A stretch of 22,733 nucleotides of DNA from RYN-431 sp036388295 (GCA_036388295.1 DASVSC010000015.1:1-22733); one strand, 5' to 3'; positions 1 to 8,272 are shown, numbered from the stretch's first letter. A program made the numbers and translations. Notes: generated by a model not told the origin, from the letters alone.

Positions 1-81
1 GACAACGACCGCCTGACTCCGGCAGCGGGCCGGGCTGACCTCGGACCGGCCGACGCCAATTCGGCTCCGATTTCGCCTTGA
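1..81 (+). CDS. Possible C-terminal tail of an upstream gene (partial)
   Basis: Frame 1 is open from the first base to a TGA at 79-81 and would encode the last 26 residues of a protein that begins before the window. The other two forward frames close early, at 14-16 and 36-38. The residues (rich in Ala, Pro, Asp and Gly) match no family I recognise. G or C at third codon positions is only moderate compared with the neighbouring genes, so this may equally be non-coding leader. The 73 bases between this stop and xylF would then hold the xyl promoter, but I see no convincing -35/-10 pair there. Confidence 0.25.
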   Translation, partial: DNDRLTPAAGRADLGPADANSAPISP

Positions 82-154
82 ACGGGGTCGCCATTAGACT
101 TTGCACCCGGCCAGCAGCGGTGGCCGGTCTCAGGCGGCGGAGCGAGGAACACGA

Positions 155-1204
155 ATGCATTTCAAAACAGTTCTGGTCGTCGTCTCTCTTCTGCTCAGCG
201 TCGCCATCGGCCTGGCCCTGCGCGGCAGCGGGGCGGTGGCGGGGGTGTCGCGTAAGCCGAAAATCGGGCTGTCGCTCGACACGCTCAAAGAGGCCCGCTG
301 GCAGATGGACCGCGACAACTTCGTCGCCCGCTGTACCGAACTCGGGGCAGACGTCCGCGTCGAGTCGGCCAACAGCGACGACAATGTGCAGATCCAGAAC
401 GTCACCGGCCTGCTCACCGGCGGCGTCGACGTTCTCGTTGTCGCGGCCCACAACGGCGTGGTGATGGCCAAGGCCGTCGAGATGGCGCACGCGCAAACGC
501 CGCCTGTGCCGGTGATCGCGTACGACCGCCTGATCATGAACAGCGACGTCGATTTGTACATGTCGTTCGACAACCTGCGCGTCGGGCAGCAGCAGGGCCA
601 GTTCATCGTCGACTCGGCCGCCAAAAGCGGAAAGCGGCCGTTCAAGATCGTGCGGATTTACGGCTCGAAAACCGACAACAATGCCCTGCTGTTCAAGCAG
701 GGCCAGGACCAGGCCCTGAAGCCGGCGATCGACAGCGGCGCGGTGCAGGTGCTGCTGGAAGACTGGGCCGAGGACTGGAAGCCGGAGAACGGGAAGAAGA
801 TCGTGAACGCTGCCGTCACGCGATTTGGTAAAGACATTGACGCCGTGCTGGCCAGCAACGACGGCACCGCCGGCGGGGCGATCCAGGCGCTGAGCGAAGA
901 AGGCCTGAGTGGCCGCGTGCTGGTCACCGGGCAGGACGCCGAACTGGTCGCCTGCCAGCGCATGGTGCAGGGCAGTCAGTCGATGTCGATCTACAAGCCG
1001 CTCAAACAGTTGGCCGGCCGGGCCGCGGAGATCGCCGTGGCCATGGCCAACCGCAAGCCGGTGACGGCCGGGCACAGCGTCAACAACGGTAAAGTCGATG
1101 TGCCGGCGGTGCTGATGGATTCGCAGGTCGTCACACGCGATGACCTCGAAGCGACCGTCGTCAAAGACGGAATGTTCACGCGCGAACAGATCTTCGGGAA
1201 GTAA
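155..1204 (+). CDS. xylF: D-xylose ABC transporter, substrate-binding protein XylF
   Basis: This is the periplasmic sugar-binding component that delivers D-xylose (or a similar pentose) to the XylG/XylH membrane complex. The 349-residue product is close to the length of E. coli XylF and resembles it throughout. Matching stretches are KIGLSLDTLKEARWQMDRD near the N-terminus, AYDRLI, YMSFDN, VLASNDGTAGGAIQAL, the GQDAEL hinge segment and a C-terminal VVKDG. This is a type I periplasmic binding protein fold. Residues 5-22 are hydrophobic and followed by AVAG, which fits a signal peptide; I see no lipobox. The ATG at 155 is chosen over an upstream in-frame ATG at 101 because GAGGAA at 144-149 sits 5 bases before it and the signal peptide begins there. 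The stop is 5 bases before xylG. Substrate assignment beyond pentose is by similarity only. Confidence 0.93.
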   Translation: MHFKTVLVVVSLLLSVAIGLALRGSGAVAGVSRKPKIGLSLDTLKEARWQMDRDNFVARCTELGADVRVESANSDDNVQIQNVTGLLTGGVDVLVVAAHNGVVMAKAVEMAHAQTPPVPVIAYDRLIMNSDVDLYMSFDNLRVGQQQGQFIVDSAAKSGKRPFKIVRIYGSKTDNNALLFKQGQDQALKPAIDSGAVQVLLEDWAEDWKPENGKKIVNAAVTRFGKDIDAVLASNDGTAGGAIQALSEEGLSGRVLVTGQDAELVACQRMVQGSQSMSIYKPLKQLAGRAAEIAVAMANRKPVTAGHSVNNGKVDVPAVLMDSQVVTRDDLEATVVKDGMFTREQIFGK

Positions 1205-1209
1205 AATCT

Positions 1210-2778
1210 ATGACCCTTGCCGAACCGATTCTCGCCGCCGAGAAGCTGGTCAAACGCTTCGCCGGCGTGACGGCGCTGAAGGGCGTGAGCCTGGAGGTCC
1301 GCCCCGGCGAAGTGCACGCGCTGTGCGGCGAAAACGGGGCAGGAAAATCGACGCTCATCAAGCTGCTCGGCGGCATCCACCCGGCCGGTTCTTACGAGGG
1401 CGACGTTCGCGTCGACGGGCGAGTCGTTCAGTTCCAGAACTCGCGCGACGCCGAGCGGGCGGGCATCGCGGTGATCTACCAGGAACTGGCACTGGTGCCG
1501 GAACTGACGGTGGCGGAGAACATTTTCCTCGGCTCCGAGCCGCGCCGTTTCGGCGGCCTGGCGATCGACTGGCCGCGGGCGTATCGCGAGGCCGCGGCGC
1601 TGCTCTCGCAGTTCAAGCTGAACATTCCCGCGGACGCCCGCGTCGGCGATCTGGGCATCGGCTACCGGCAGCTCGTGGAGATCGCCAAAGCGCTCGGCAA
1701 AAAGTCGCGCGTGCTCATTCTTGATGAACCGACCGCCGCCCTGACCGAGCAGGAAGTGAGCGTGCTGCTGGACATCGTGCGCGACCTTCGCGCCCGCGGC
1801 ATCGGCATCGTTTACATCTCGCACAAGCTCGACGAAGTCTTCGCCATCGCCGACCGCATCACGGTGCTGCGCGACGGCGCGTCGGTCGCGTCGATGCCGG
1901 CCAACGAAACCAGCCGCGACGACGTGATCCGCAAAATGGTCGGCCGGGAAATCAGCGAACTGTTCCCGCGGCGTACGAGCGCGCCCGGCGAGACGCTGCT
2001 GAGCGCGACGAACCTGTCGGTCGCCTCCGACACCACCGGCCGCCCGCTCTTGCAGGACATTTCGATCAACGTCCGTGCCGGCGAAGTGCTGGGCATCGGC
2101 GGGCTCATGGGGGCGGGCCGCAGTGAGCTGCTGATGCACCTGTTCGGCGCGCTCGGCCGGCGCACGGCGGGCACGGTCACCCTGCGAGGTCGGCCGCTCG
2201 GGCCGCGACATTCGCCGAGCGAATCGATCCGCCGCGGCCTGGTGCTGATCAGCGAAGACCGCAAACGCTACGGCCTGGTGCTGGACCGCAGCATCGGCTT
2301 CAACTTATCGCTCAGCAGTCTGCCCGCCGTCACCCAGGGGCCGGCCATGATCGGCCGCGTGGACGTGCCGGCGGAAACGCGCAGGTCGCGCGAGATGTAT
2401 CAGTCCCTCGCCGTCCGCGCCACCGGCCTGGACGCCGTCGTCGGCCGGTTGTCGGGCGGCAATCAGCAGAAGGTCGTGATCGGCAAATCGCTGCTGACCG
2501 ACCCGCACGTCGTTCTGCTCGACGAGCCGACGCGCGGCATCGACGTGGGCGCGAAAATCGAAGTCTACGAACTGATCAACCGCCTGACCGAGCAGGGCCG
2601 CGCCGTGGTGCTGGTCAGTTCGGAACTGCCGGAGCTGATGGGCATGAGCGACCGCATCGTGATGCTCAGCCAGGGCCGACTGACGGGCGAGTTCACGCGC
2701 GCCCAGGCGACGCAGGAAAAGCTGCTCGCCGCTGCGATGGCCGAAAGTTTGACGCCGGTTCACCTGGAGACCGCATGA
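1210..2778 (+). CDS. xylG: D-xylose ABC transporter, ATP-binding protein XylG
   Basis: This is the cytoplasmic ATPase that powers sugar import, with two fused nucleotide-binding domains as in all CUT2-type sugar transporters. In the first domain the Walker A is GENGAGKST (residues 40-48), the Q-loop glutamine is residue 91, the Walker B is VLILDEPTAAL (from 168) and the switch histidine is 205. Its signature loop is degenerate. In the second domain the Walker A is the degenerate GLMGAGRSE (298-306), followed by an intact signature LSGGNQQ (414-420) and LLDEPTRGID (436-445). This asymmetry is normal for RbsA/XylG/MglA proteins. At 522 residues it has the family length. It begins 5 bases after xylF, and its TGA overlaps the xylH start in an ATGA, so the two are probably translationally coupled. 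XylG rather than RbsA is chosen from the xylF neighbour. Confidence 0.92.
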   Translation: MTLAEPILAAEKLVKRFAGVTALKGVSLEVRPGEVHALCGENGAGKSTLIKLLGGIHPAGSYEGDVRVDGRVVQFQNSRDAERAGIAVIYQELALVPELTVAENIFLGSEPRRFGGLAIDWPRAYREAAALLSQFKLNIPADARVGDLGIGYRQLVEIAKALGKKSRVLILDEPTAALTEQEVSVLLDIVRDLRARGIGIVYISHKLDEVFAIADRITVLRDGASVASMPANETSRDDVIRKMVGREISELFPRRTSAPGETLLSATNLSVASDTTGRPLLQDISINVRAGEVLGIGGLMGAGRSELLMHLFGALGRRTAGTVTLRGRPLGPRHSPSESIRRGLVLISEDRKRYGLVLDRSIGFNLSLSSLPAVTQGPAMIGRVDVPAETRRSREMYQSLAVRATGLDAVVGRLSGGNQQKVVIGKSLLTDPHVVLLDEPTRGIDVGAKIEVYELINRLTEQGRAVVLVSSELPELMGMSDRIVMLSQGRLTGEFTRAQATQEKLLAAAMAESLTPVHLETA

Positions 2779-3950
2779 CCGCTGCCGCCACGCCATCGAC
2801 TGTTTCGGCCACCGTCAACGAAGGCGGCCCGCGTCTGCGCGACGCGCGCGTCATCATCATGCCGCTGGTGCTGGTGCTGCTCGGCACGTATTTCGCCATC
2901 AGCGAGCCGGCGTTCTTCGGCGCGCGCAACCTGTCGAACCTGGCGATCGAATTGTCGCTGACGGCGGTGCTGGCGCTGGGCATGCTGCTGGTGATTCTGC
3001 CGGGGCACATTGATTTGTCCGTCGGCAGCGGCGCGGGCCTGCTGGGCGGTGTGGCGGCGGTGCTGGTTTTTCATTACGGCTGGCCCGCGCCGTTAGCGCT
3101 GGCGGCCGCGACGCTCGCCGCGGTGCTGATCTGGCTGACGATGGGGGCGATCATCGTCACGCAGCGCGTGCCGGCGTTCATCGTCACGCTCGGCGGCCTG
3201 CTGGTCTTTCGCGGGTTGCACTGGAAAGTCATCGGCAACGGCACCATCCCCGTCGCCCGCGGGGGCGAGCAGAACCTGTTTTCGCTCCTGACGACCTACA
3301 ACCTGCCGCCGCTGGCCGGCCTGATCGCGGCCGGGCTGATTATCGCCGTGATGGCCCTCGCGGCGTTCGCCTCCTTCCGTCGGCTGAAGCAGGCCGGCGT
3401 GCACGCGGACGGCGAAACGGTCTTTCTGCGCACCTTCGTGACCGCGCAAGTCGTGCTGCTGTTCGTCCTGCTGTGCAATGCCCACCAAGGCGTGCCGATC
3501 GCGGCGGTCATCCTCGGCGTGGTCGCGACGGTCGTGCTGCTGCTGACGCGCGACACGCCCTACGGCCGCTACCTGTACGCGATCGGCGGCAACGAAGAAG
3601 CGGCCGTCGTCAGTGGCGTGCCGGTGACGCGCGTGGTGATCTGCGCCTTCGGCCTGATGGGCCTGATTACCGCCCTGACCGGCTTCCTGCAGACGGCGTA
3701 TTCTGGCGCGTCGACCACGACCGTGGGCACGAACCTGGAACTCGACGCCATCGCTGCCTGCGTGATCGGCGGCGCGAGCCTGAAGGGCGGCCGCGGCACT
3801 GTCGGCGGCGTGCTGATCGGCGCGCTGGTCGTCACCGTCCTGATCAACGGCATGACCCTGCTGAGCTACGGCCCCGAAGCCAAGAACATTATCCGCGGCA
3901 CCATCCTCGCCGCCGCCGTGTGGGCCGACGTGCGGTTGGGCAAGCGGTAA
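2775..3950 (+). CDS. xylH: D-xylose ABC transporter, permease XylH
   Basis: This is the inner-membrane permease that forms the sugar channel with XylG. The 391 residues are almost the length of E. coli XylH and are dominated by hydrophobic helices, about ten by eye. Family sequence marks include LLVILPGHIDLSVGSGAGLLG near residue 80, VTLGGLLVFRG, GRYLYAIGGNEEAA, a long LDAIAACVIGGASLKGGRGT segment and the C-terminal INGMTLL. These are shared across the BPD_transp_2 (RbsC/XylH) family. The start ATG overlaps the xylG stop by four bases. It is the last gene of the operon, and no xylose isomerase or kinase follows. The next gene converges from the other strand. Confidence 0.93.
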   Translation: MTAAATPSTVSATVNEGGPRLRDARVIIMPLVLVLLGTYFAISEPAFFGARNLSNLAIELSLTAVLALGMLLVILPGHIDLSVGSGAGLLGGVAAVLVFHYGWPAPLALAAATLAAVLIWLTMGAIIVTQRVPAFIVTLGGLLVFRGLHWKVIGNGTIPVARGGEQNLFSLLTTYNLPPLAGLIAAGLIIAVMALAAFASFRRLKQAGVHADGETVFLRTFVTAQVVLLFVLLCNAHQGVPIAAVILGVVATVVLLLTRDTPYGRYLYAIGGNEEAAVVSGVPVTRVVICAFGLMGLITALTGFLQTAYSGASTTTVGTNLELDAIAACVIGGASLKGGRGTVGGVLIGALVVTVLINGMTLLSYGPEAKNIIRGTILAAAVWADVRLGKR

Positions 3951-3971
3951 GTCGCGACGTTCTGCCGTAGG

Positions 3972-3988
3972 GCGGGCACTGCCCGCCG
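3972..3988. repeat. Short GC-rich hairpin downstream of xylH
   Basis: A perfect 7-bp stem, GGCGGGC (3972-3978) with GCCCGCC (3982-3988), closes a 3-base ACT loop 22 bases after the xylH stop. There is no T-run on either side, so it is not a classical intrinsic terminator. It could protect the 3' end of the xyl transcript or be one copy of a dispersed palindrome. Confidence 0.6.
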
Positions 3989-4047
3989 CTTCGGAGCAAT
4001 GGGGCAGTTCACGCACTACTACCTACTAGACGTGTGTTCGTGTCGTT

Positions 4048-4073
4048 GGGGTGGCCGCTGAAGCGGCCACCCC
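4048..4073. repeat. Perfect 12-bp palindrome in the convergent gap
   Basis: GGGGTGGCCGCT (4048-4059) is the exact reverse complement of AGCGGCCACCCC (4062-4073), with two bases between. In RNA it would fold with a TGAA loop. It lies between the convergent xylH and 4159-6390 genes, 85 bases from the stop of the latter. No T-tract follows on either strand. It could act as a bidirectional transcript end or be a dispersed repeat. Confidence 0.65.
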
Positions 4074-4158
4074 GAAGGCCGCGTCGGCTCGCGTCCGCGA
4101 CGACGCGGTACAAGTCGCTCGAATCCGCTCCCGGCGTTCCGGAAGAGGCGACGAAACA

Positions 4159-6390
4159 TCATCGCTCGACGCGCAGCATCAGATCCGCCAGCGTCCGCGG
4201 CACGCGGCCTTCCGGGAACGCGATCGACAGCGCGTTCGCCGTTGTCATCACCAGCCGCCCGGCCGGGTCAATCCAGACCGCTGTGGCGTCCGTGGGCACG
4301 CCCTGGGTGAATGTCGCTTCCAGCGTTAGGACCGAGCCGTTGTCGCCGATCGCGTACCGCCGCACGCGGCCGTCGGACGTGTAGACGAACAAACGCTCGC
4401 CCACGGCAGCCAGATGGACGCCCTCGGGCGTGTCGGCCGGCAGCGTGGTCGAAACGGTTCGGCCTGCGGCGTTGGTGCTTTGGATGGAATTGTGGCGGAC
4501 TTCGAATTGCCGTCCGCCGGGGCCGTCAATGAACGGCATCGTGGTCGGCGGCCGCAGGGCGTGGGGCTTGTCGACGCGCCAACCACCGCGCTCGAGAACG
4601 AACAGCCGGTCGTCGCGTTTGACGGCAGGCCAGCCGATGTCGGTACGGCCGACGCCGCCGTGTGCGGCCACGGTCCAAACGGGCAGGCGCGGCGTCGGAT
4701 CGGGCAGGGTCGGGTCGAGCAGCAGCGTTTTGCCGGGCTGGCGGGCGCTCGTCAGCAGCCAGCGCCGCCGCGCGTCGATCGAGACGACCGTGTCGAAATC
4801 GACGAACGCCTTCGACACGACCGGCTGGAGCGTCAGCCCGACCCACCGCCGTGGACCGGCCGTCGGGTCGGCGACGATCAACTCATTGCCGACCCACTGA
4901 ATCGACTGCCGGCCCGGGCGGAAGTCGCTGACGGCGGTCGGGTCGATCAGTTCGATCGACCGGCCAGGCCGGATCAGGAGGGTGGCGGGAATGACCGTGC
5001 GTGTCGCGCCCGCATCGCCGTCCTGAACGGTGCCGCCGCCGTCGAGGCGAAGCGCGCAGCCGCCGCCGGGGAAACGGGCGATTGTGTAGCACTTGCCCTC
5101 GAGCGGGCGCAGGCCGGCGAGCGTCGGGGCGAAGCGTTGGCCGAGCAGGGTTTCGATGCGCACCTGTGCTTCGGGCGGCACCTGTTCGCGCAGCGCCTCC
5201 AGCACCGGGTACGCCGCCGGTCCCTGCGCTTCGAGCTGCCGCTGGGCGGCGTCGCGCTTCAGCGGGTCCGGGTCCGCCAGTTGTCGGGCCATCGCGCCGA
5301 TCGTGCGCAGCAGTTCGGACGTCGGCGGTTTTTCGGCGGCCGGGATCAACTTCAGGACCGGCGACGCCCGGCCGGCAAGGACGGCCTGAACGTCACCCTC
5401 GACGGCGACGACCAGCACACTGCCGTCCGCGAGCGGGACGAGTTCGATCGGCTTGTCCGGCCAGCCGGCCGCCGGGTCGGGTTCTTTGGAACCAGCGGCG
5501 TCGACGAAGATCGCCCCGCGGCTGCCGGTGCCGCGGTCCCACGGCGACCACGCCCACACGCCGTCGCCCGCCGGCGCGAGCACGGCTTCGGAAGTCGGCC
5601 CGGGCGCGCCGGGTAGTTCGATGCGTTTTGCGCTCGCTAGGTCGGTCGAGAACAGCAGCACCGCCTTGCCCGCCGGGACAACGACGCCGCCGGGAATGAA
5701 GACGGCCCGTGCGAAGTCCGCGCCGTCAACGTCAAAGCGTTCGCCCGAAAAATGCGTGCCGTCTCGGCCGCGGCCCGGCACCGTGACACTTTGGTAGCGG
5801 GCGGGAAGGGTGTGAAGCTCCCGCTCACGGCGGGGCGTCGGTCGCAGAACAACCGGGCCGCCCGGCGGAACGCCGTCTTCTTCACCGGCCATGTCAACGA
5901 TTGCCGACCCCGGCCCGCCGTCCGTCGGCCAACTGACGAAGTGGACCTTTTCCCGCACCACCGCCGTCCGATCGACGACGCCGTTGGCCAAGATTTCGAC
6001 AACGGGACGGCCCTTCGGGTGCGTGAGCCAGAGGTTGCCCAGTGGATCGACATAGGCCGGGCGGGTCAGCACGATGCGGGCGGCGTCGATCAGATCCGTC
6101 GGCAGATCGAGCGGGGCGGTCGTCGGATATTTCGGGTCGTCCAGCCGCAGCACCGCCAGCACGTCAGCGGGCGGCGGCGGCGCGGTCATGCCGGGCGGTT
6201 TCGGTTGCGTCGCCGGGTGTGCGGGAATGGCGATGACGTCGTTGAGGAGGATTTCGTGCTCAGGCCGTGGCGTGACCGTGGGCTTGCCGGTCGCCGGGAA
6301 GGACGGGACGCCGACGACCCAGGCCGCAACGCCGGCTACGGCCAAAACGGACACGAAGATGCCTGCACCGATTCGGAGGCGTCGCCCCAT
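4159..6390 (-). CDS. Large membrane-anchored or exported protein of unknown function
   Basis: I do not recognise a named family. The 743-residue product starts MGRRLRIGAG and has one hydrophobic segment (about residues 8-29) that would act as a signal peptide or membrane anchor. A Pro/Thr-rich linker (about 35-75) follows. The rest consists of many short beta-type stretches such as DPLGNLWLTHPKG, ADGSVLVVAVEGDV, GERLFVYTSDGRVRRY and IDPAGRLVMTTANALS, which look like blades of a degenerate beta-propeller. About midway lies a helical segment (LADPDPLKRDAAQRQLEAQG...PVLEALREQ) of the HEAT-like type often embedded in planctomycete exported proteins. The ATG at 6388-6390 has no clear Shine-Dalgarno. 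It is divergent from the S1 gene across 167 bases. Codon use looks like that of its neighbours. The propeller reading is inference. Confidence 0.75.
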   Translation of the reverse strand: MGRRLRIGAGIFVSVLAVAGVAAWVVGVPSFPATGKPTVTPRPEHEILLNDVIAIPAHPATQPKPPGMTAPPPPADVLAVLRLDDPKYPTTAPLDLPTDLIDAARIVLTRPAYVDPLGNLWLTHPKGRPVVEILANGVVDRTAVVREKVHFVSWPTDGGPGSAIVDMAGEEDGVPPGGPVVLRPTPRRERELHTLPARYQSVTVPGRGRDGTHFSGERFDVDGADFARAVFIPGGVVVPAGKAVLLFSTDLASAKRIELPGAPGPTSEAVLAPAGDGVWAWSPWDRGTGSRGAIFVDAAGSKEPDPAAGWPDKPIELVPLADGSVLVVAVEGDVQAVLAGRASPVLKLIPAAEKPPTSELLRTIGAMARQLADPDPLKRDAAQRQLEAQGPAAYPVLEALREQVPPEAQVRIETLLGQRFAPTLAGLRPLEGKCYTIARFPGGGCALRLDGGGTVQDGDAGATRTVIPATLLIRPGRSIELIDPTAVSDFRPGRQSIQWVGNELIVADPTAGPRRWVGLTLQPVVSKAFVDFDTVVSIDARRRWLLTSARQPGKTLLLDPTLPDPTPRLPVWTVAAHGGVGRTDIGWPAVKRDDRLFVLERGGWRVDKPHALRPPTTMPFIDGPGGRQFEVRHNSIQSTNAAGRTVSTTLPADTPEGVHLAAVGERLFVYTSDGRVRRYAIGDNGSVLTLEATFTQGVPTDATAVWIDPAGRLVMTTANALSIAFPEGRVPRTLADLMLRVER

Positions 6391-6506
6391 GAGCCGGATT
6401 GTACATCACGGTTGCCGGAGTTCCTTCTGATGATGCTTTCGATTCAGGCAGCCGCGGGGGCGGCGTCCGGACGAAAGTCACAATCTCCCGTCTTATTCCT
6501 CTACCC

Positions 6507-6516
6507 GTTCGCGAAC
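6507..6516. promoter_or_regulatory. 10-bp palindrome in the divergent promoter region
   Basis: GTTCGCGAAC is a perfect palindrome lying 41 bases before the S1 start and 116 bases from the start of the divergent gene. Its position could suit an operator, but no partner site is visible and a palindrome of this size can arise by chance. The 167-base gap must hold two promoters, and I could not pick out a convincing -35/-10 pair. Confidence 0.2.
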
Positions 6517-6557
6517 GTCGCGGGTAAAGTGACGCCTGCGCGACGCGCAAAACAACC

Positions 6558-8048
6558 ATGACTTCCGAATCATTCAGCGACCAGAGTAAAGAGAAGTTCC
6601 GTGCAGACGCCGACCCCGAGCTCGACTCGGCCGTCGAGGCCGCGATGGCGGGCGTGTCCCTCGACGCGCTCATCGGCGAGGCCGGCGGCGACGAAGGCCG
6701 TGAACGCCTGCGCGGCGTCATGACCGGCACCGTCAACAGCATCGACCTGCACAAGGGCGAAATCCTCATCGAGCTCGACGGCAAGAACCAGGGCGTCGCC
6801 CCGCTGGACCAGTTCCAGCCGGAACCGGCCATCGGGCAGCAGGTCGAAGTCTTCGTCGACCGCTACGACGAACACCTCGGCCTGTTCAAGCTGGCCAAGA
6901 AAGGCGCGGCCGCCGCCAGCGCCGAGTGGGACACGCTCCACTTCGGCCAAGTGCTGGAAGGCACCGTCACCGCCGTCAACAAGGGCGGCCTGGAAGTGCA
7001 GTTCGGCACGTCGATGCGCGGCTTCATGCCGGCCGGGCAGATCGACGTCGCGTTCCATAAAGACATTTCGATCTTCCTGAACCAACGCATTAAAGCCGCC
7101 GTTCAGAAGTTCGACCGCCGGGCGAAGAACCTGATCGTCAGCCGCCGCCAGATCATCGAAGGCGAACGCGCCGAGATGAAGGGCAAATTGTTCGAAGAAT
7201 TGGCCGAGGGCCAGACCCGCCGCGGCACGGTGCGCGCCGTGATGGACTTCGGCGCGTTCGTCGACCTCGGCGGCGCCGACGGCCTGATCCATGTCAGCGA
7301 ACTGACCCACCGCCGCGGCACCAAGGCCAGCGACGTCGTCACCGTCGGCGACATTGTCGACGTCAAAATCACCAAATTCGACAAGGAAACCGGCAAGATC
7401 GGCCTGAGCCTGAAGCAACTGATGGCCGACCCGTGGGCGGGGGCTGAGGCGAAGTATTCCGTCGGCACCAGCGTCACTGGGCGGGTCACCAAGATCGAAA
7501 AGTTCGGCGCGTTCATCGAAGTCGAAGAAGGCCTGGAAGGCCTGCTGCCGATCAGCGAAATCAGCTACCAGCGCGTCAACAGCGTCAATGACGTGCTGAA
7601 AGAAAACGACATCATCAAGCTGTCGGTCATCGGCCTGGACACCGAAGCCAAAAAGCTGACGTTCAGCCTGAAACAGGCCGGCCCCGACCCGTGGAAAAGT
7701 TCCGCAGGCCGCTACAGCCGCAACGACGTGGTGAAGGGCAAAGTCGCCCGCATCGTCGATTTCGGCGTCTTCGTCGAACTGGAGCCGGGCCTGGAAGGCC
7801 TGGTCCACATCAGCGAAGTCAGCGACCGCCGCATCCGATCGGCCAGCGAGGCGGTGAAGATCGGCGAGGAAATCGACGTGCGCGTGCTGGAAGTGGACGC
7901 CGAGAAACGCCGCATCAGCCTGTCGATCAAGCAAGTCCGCGAAGCCGCCCCCGCAGCGCCGACTGCGGCCGTGGTGCCGGAAGCGCCGCGCAAGCCGCGC
8001 AAAAATCTGCCGCTGAAGGGCGGGTTGGAAGCCGGTTGGTTCAAATAA
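6558..8048 (+). CDS. rpsA: Ribosomal protein S1 homologue (five S1 domains)
   Basis: This is an RNA-binding protein of the small ribosomal subunit that helps recruit mRNAs, especially those without strong Shine-Dalgarno sites. Five S1 (OB-fold) domains can be counted in 496 residues: about 51-115, 130-197, 217-287, 302-373 and 388-460. The last three carry the typical DFGAFV/KFGAFI/DFGVFV and GLIHVSEL/GLLPISEI/GLVHISEV motifs. The first two are more divergent, as in the ribosome-binding domains of E. coli S1. E. coli S1 has six domains and 557 residues, so this is a shorter form of the kind common outside Proteobacteria. A basic tail (PRKPRKNLPLKGG) ends it. The ATG at 6558 is preceded by CAAAACAACC with no Shine-Dalgarno. 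A long palindrome begins 7 bases after the stop. The alternative is a general S1-domain RNA-binding protein. Confidence 0.85.
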   Translation: MTSESFSDQSKEKFRADADPELDSAVEAAMAGVSLDALIGEAGGDEGRERLRGVMTGTVNSIDLHKGEILIELDGKNQGVAPLDQFQPEPAIGQQVEVFVDRYDEHLGLFKLAKKGAAAASAEWDTLHFGQVLEGTVTAVNKGGLEVQFGTSMRGFMPAGQIDVAFHKDISIFLNQRIKAAVQKFDRRAKNLIVSRRQIIEGERAEMKGKLFEELAEGQTRRGTVRAVMDFGAFVDLGGADGLIHVSELTHRRGTKASDVVTVGDIVDVKITKFDKETGKIGLSLKQLMADPWAGAEAKYSVGTSVTGRVTKIEKFGAFIEVEEGLEGLLPISEISYQRVNSVNDVLKENDIIKLSVIGLDTEAKKLTFSLKQAGPDPWKSSAGRYSRNDVVKGKVARIVDFGVFVELEPGLEGLVHISEVSDRRIRSASEAVKIGEEIDVRVLEVDAEKRRISLSIKQVREAAPAAPTAAVVPEAPRKPRKNLPLKGGLEAGWFK

Positions 8049-8054
8049 GCTTTT

Positions 8055-8142
8055 AGTAGCCGCAGATGAACGCAGATAGACGCAGATAAGAGAGAAACAA
8101 CTTCCTCTCATCTGCGTCTATCTGCGTTCATCTGCGGCTACT
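8055..8142. repeat. Long palindrome built of 10-bp-spaced CGCAGAT units
   Basis: The left arm 8055-8087 and right arm 8110-8142 are perfect 33-base inverted complements; with one mismatch the pairing extends about five further bases, around a short loop. Each arm contains the heptamer CGCAGAT (or its complement) three times at an exact 10-base spacing: starts at 8061, 8071 and 8081 on the left, and ATCTGCG at 8110, 8120 and 8130 on the right. It starts 7 bases after the S1 stop. A degenerate copy lies at 18627-18706. There is no T-run, so a pure terminator role is unlikely, though the RNA stem would be very stable. Confidence 0.9.
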
Positions 8143-8272
8143 CATTTCGATCGGGACGAACACGGGTTAGACGGCAAACTCTCCGCAACTTGAAATCACC
8201 CGCCTGTTCCACGACACTGCGTTCGCGGCGTCTCGGTCGTCGCGTTTTCCCGCTAATGGGCACGGAGGCAGC

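Noticed and set aside
991..2211. 406-codon minus-strand open frame across xylF/xylG
   Set aside because: It spans two real genes in antisense and is rich in Arg, Ala and Gln with no recognisable family.
6570..8111. 513-codon minus-strand open frame across the S1 gene
   Set aside because: It is antisense to five well-defined S1 domains. Its residues are biased (Asp, Phe, Ala, Val) as expected from the complement of GC-rich codons, and it shows no family likeness.
8055..8142. CRISPR-like array of CGCAGAT repeats
   Set aside because: The units are 7 bases at a 10-base step with 3-base gaps, arranged as an inverted repeat. There are no spacers and no cas genes.
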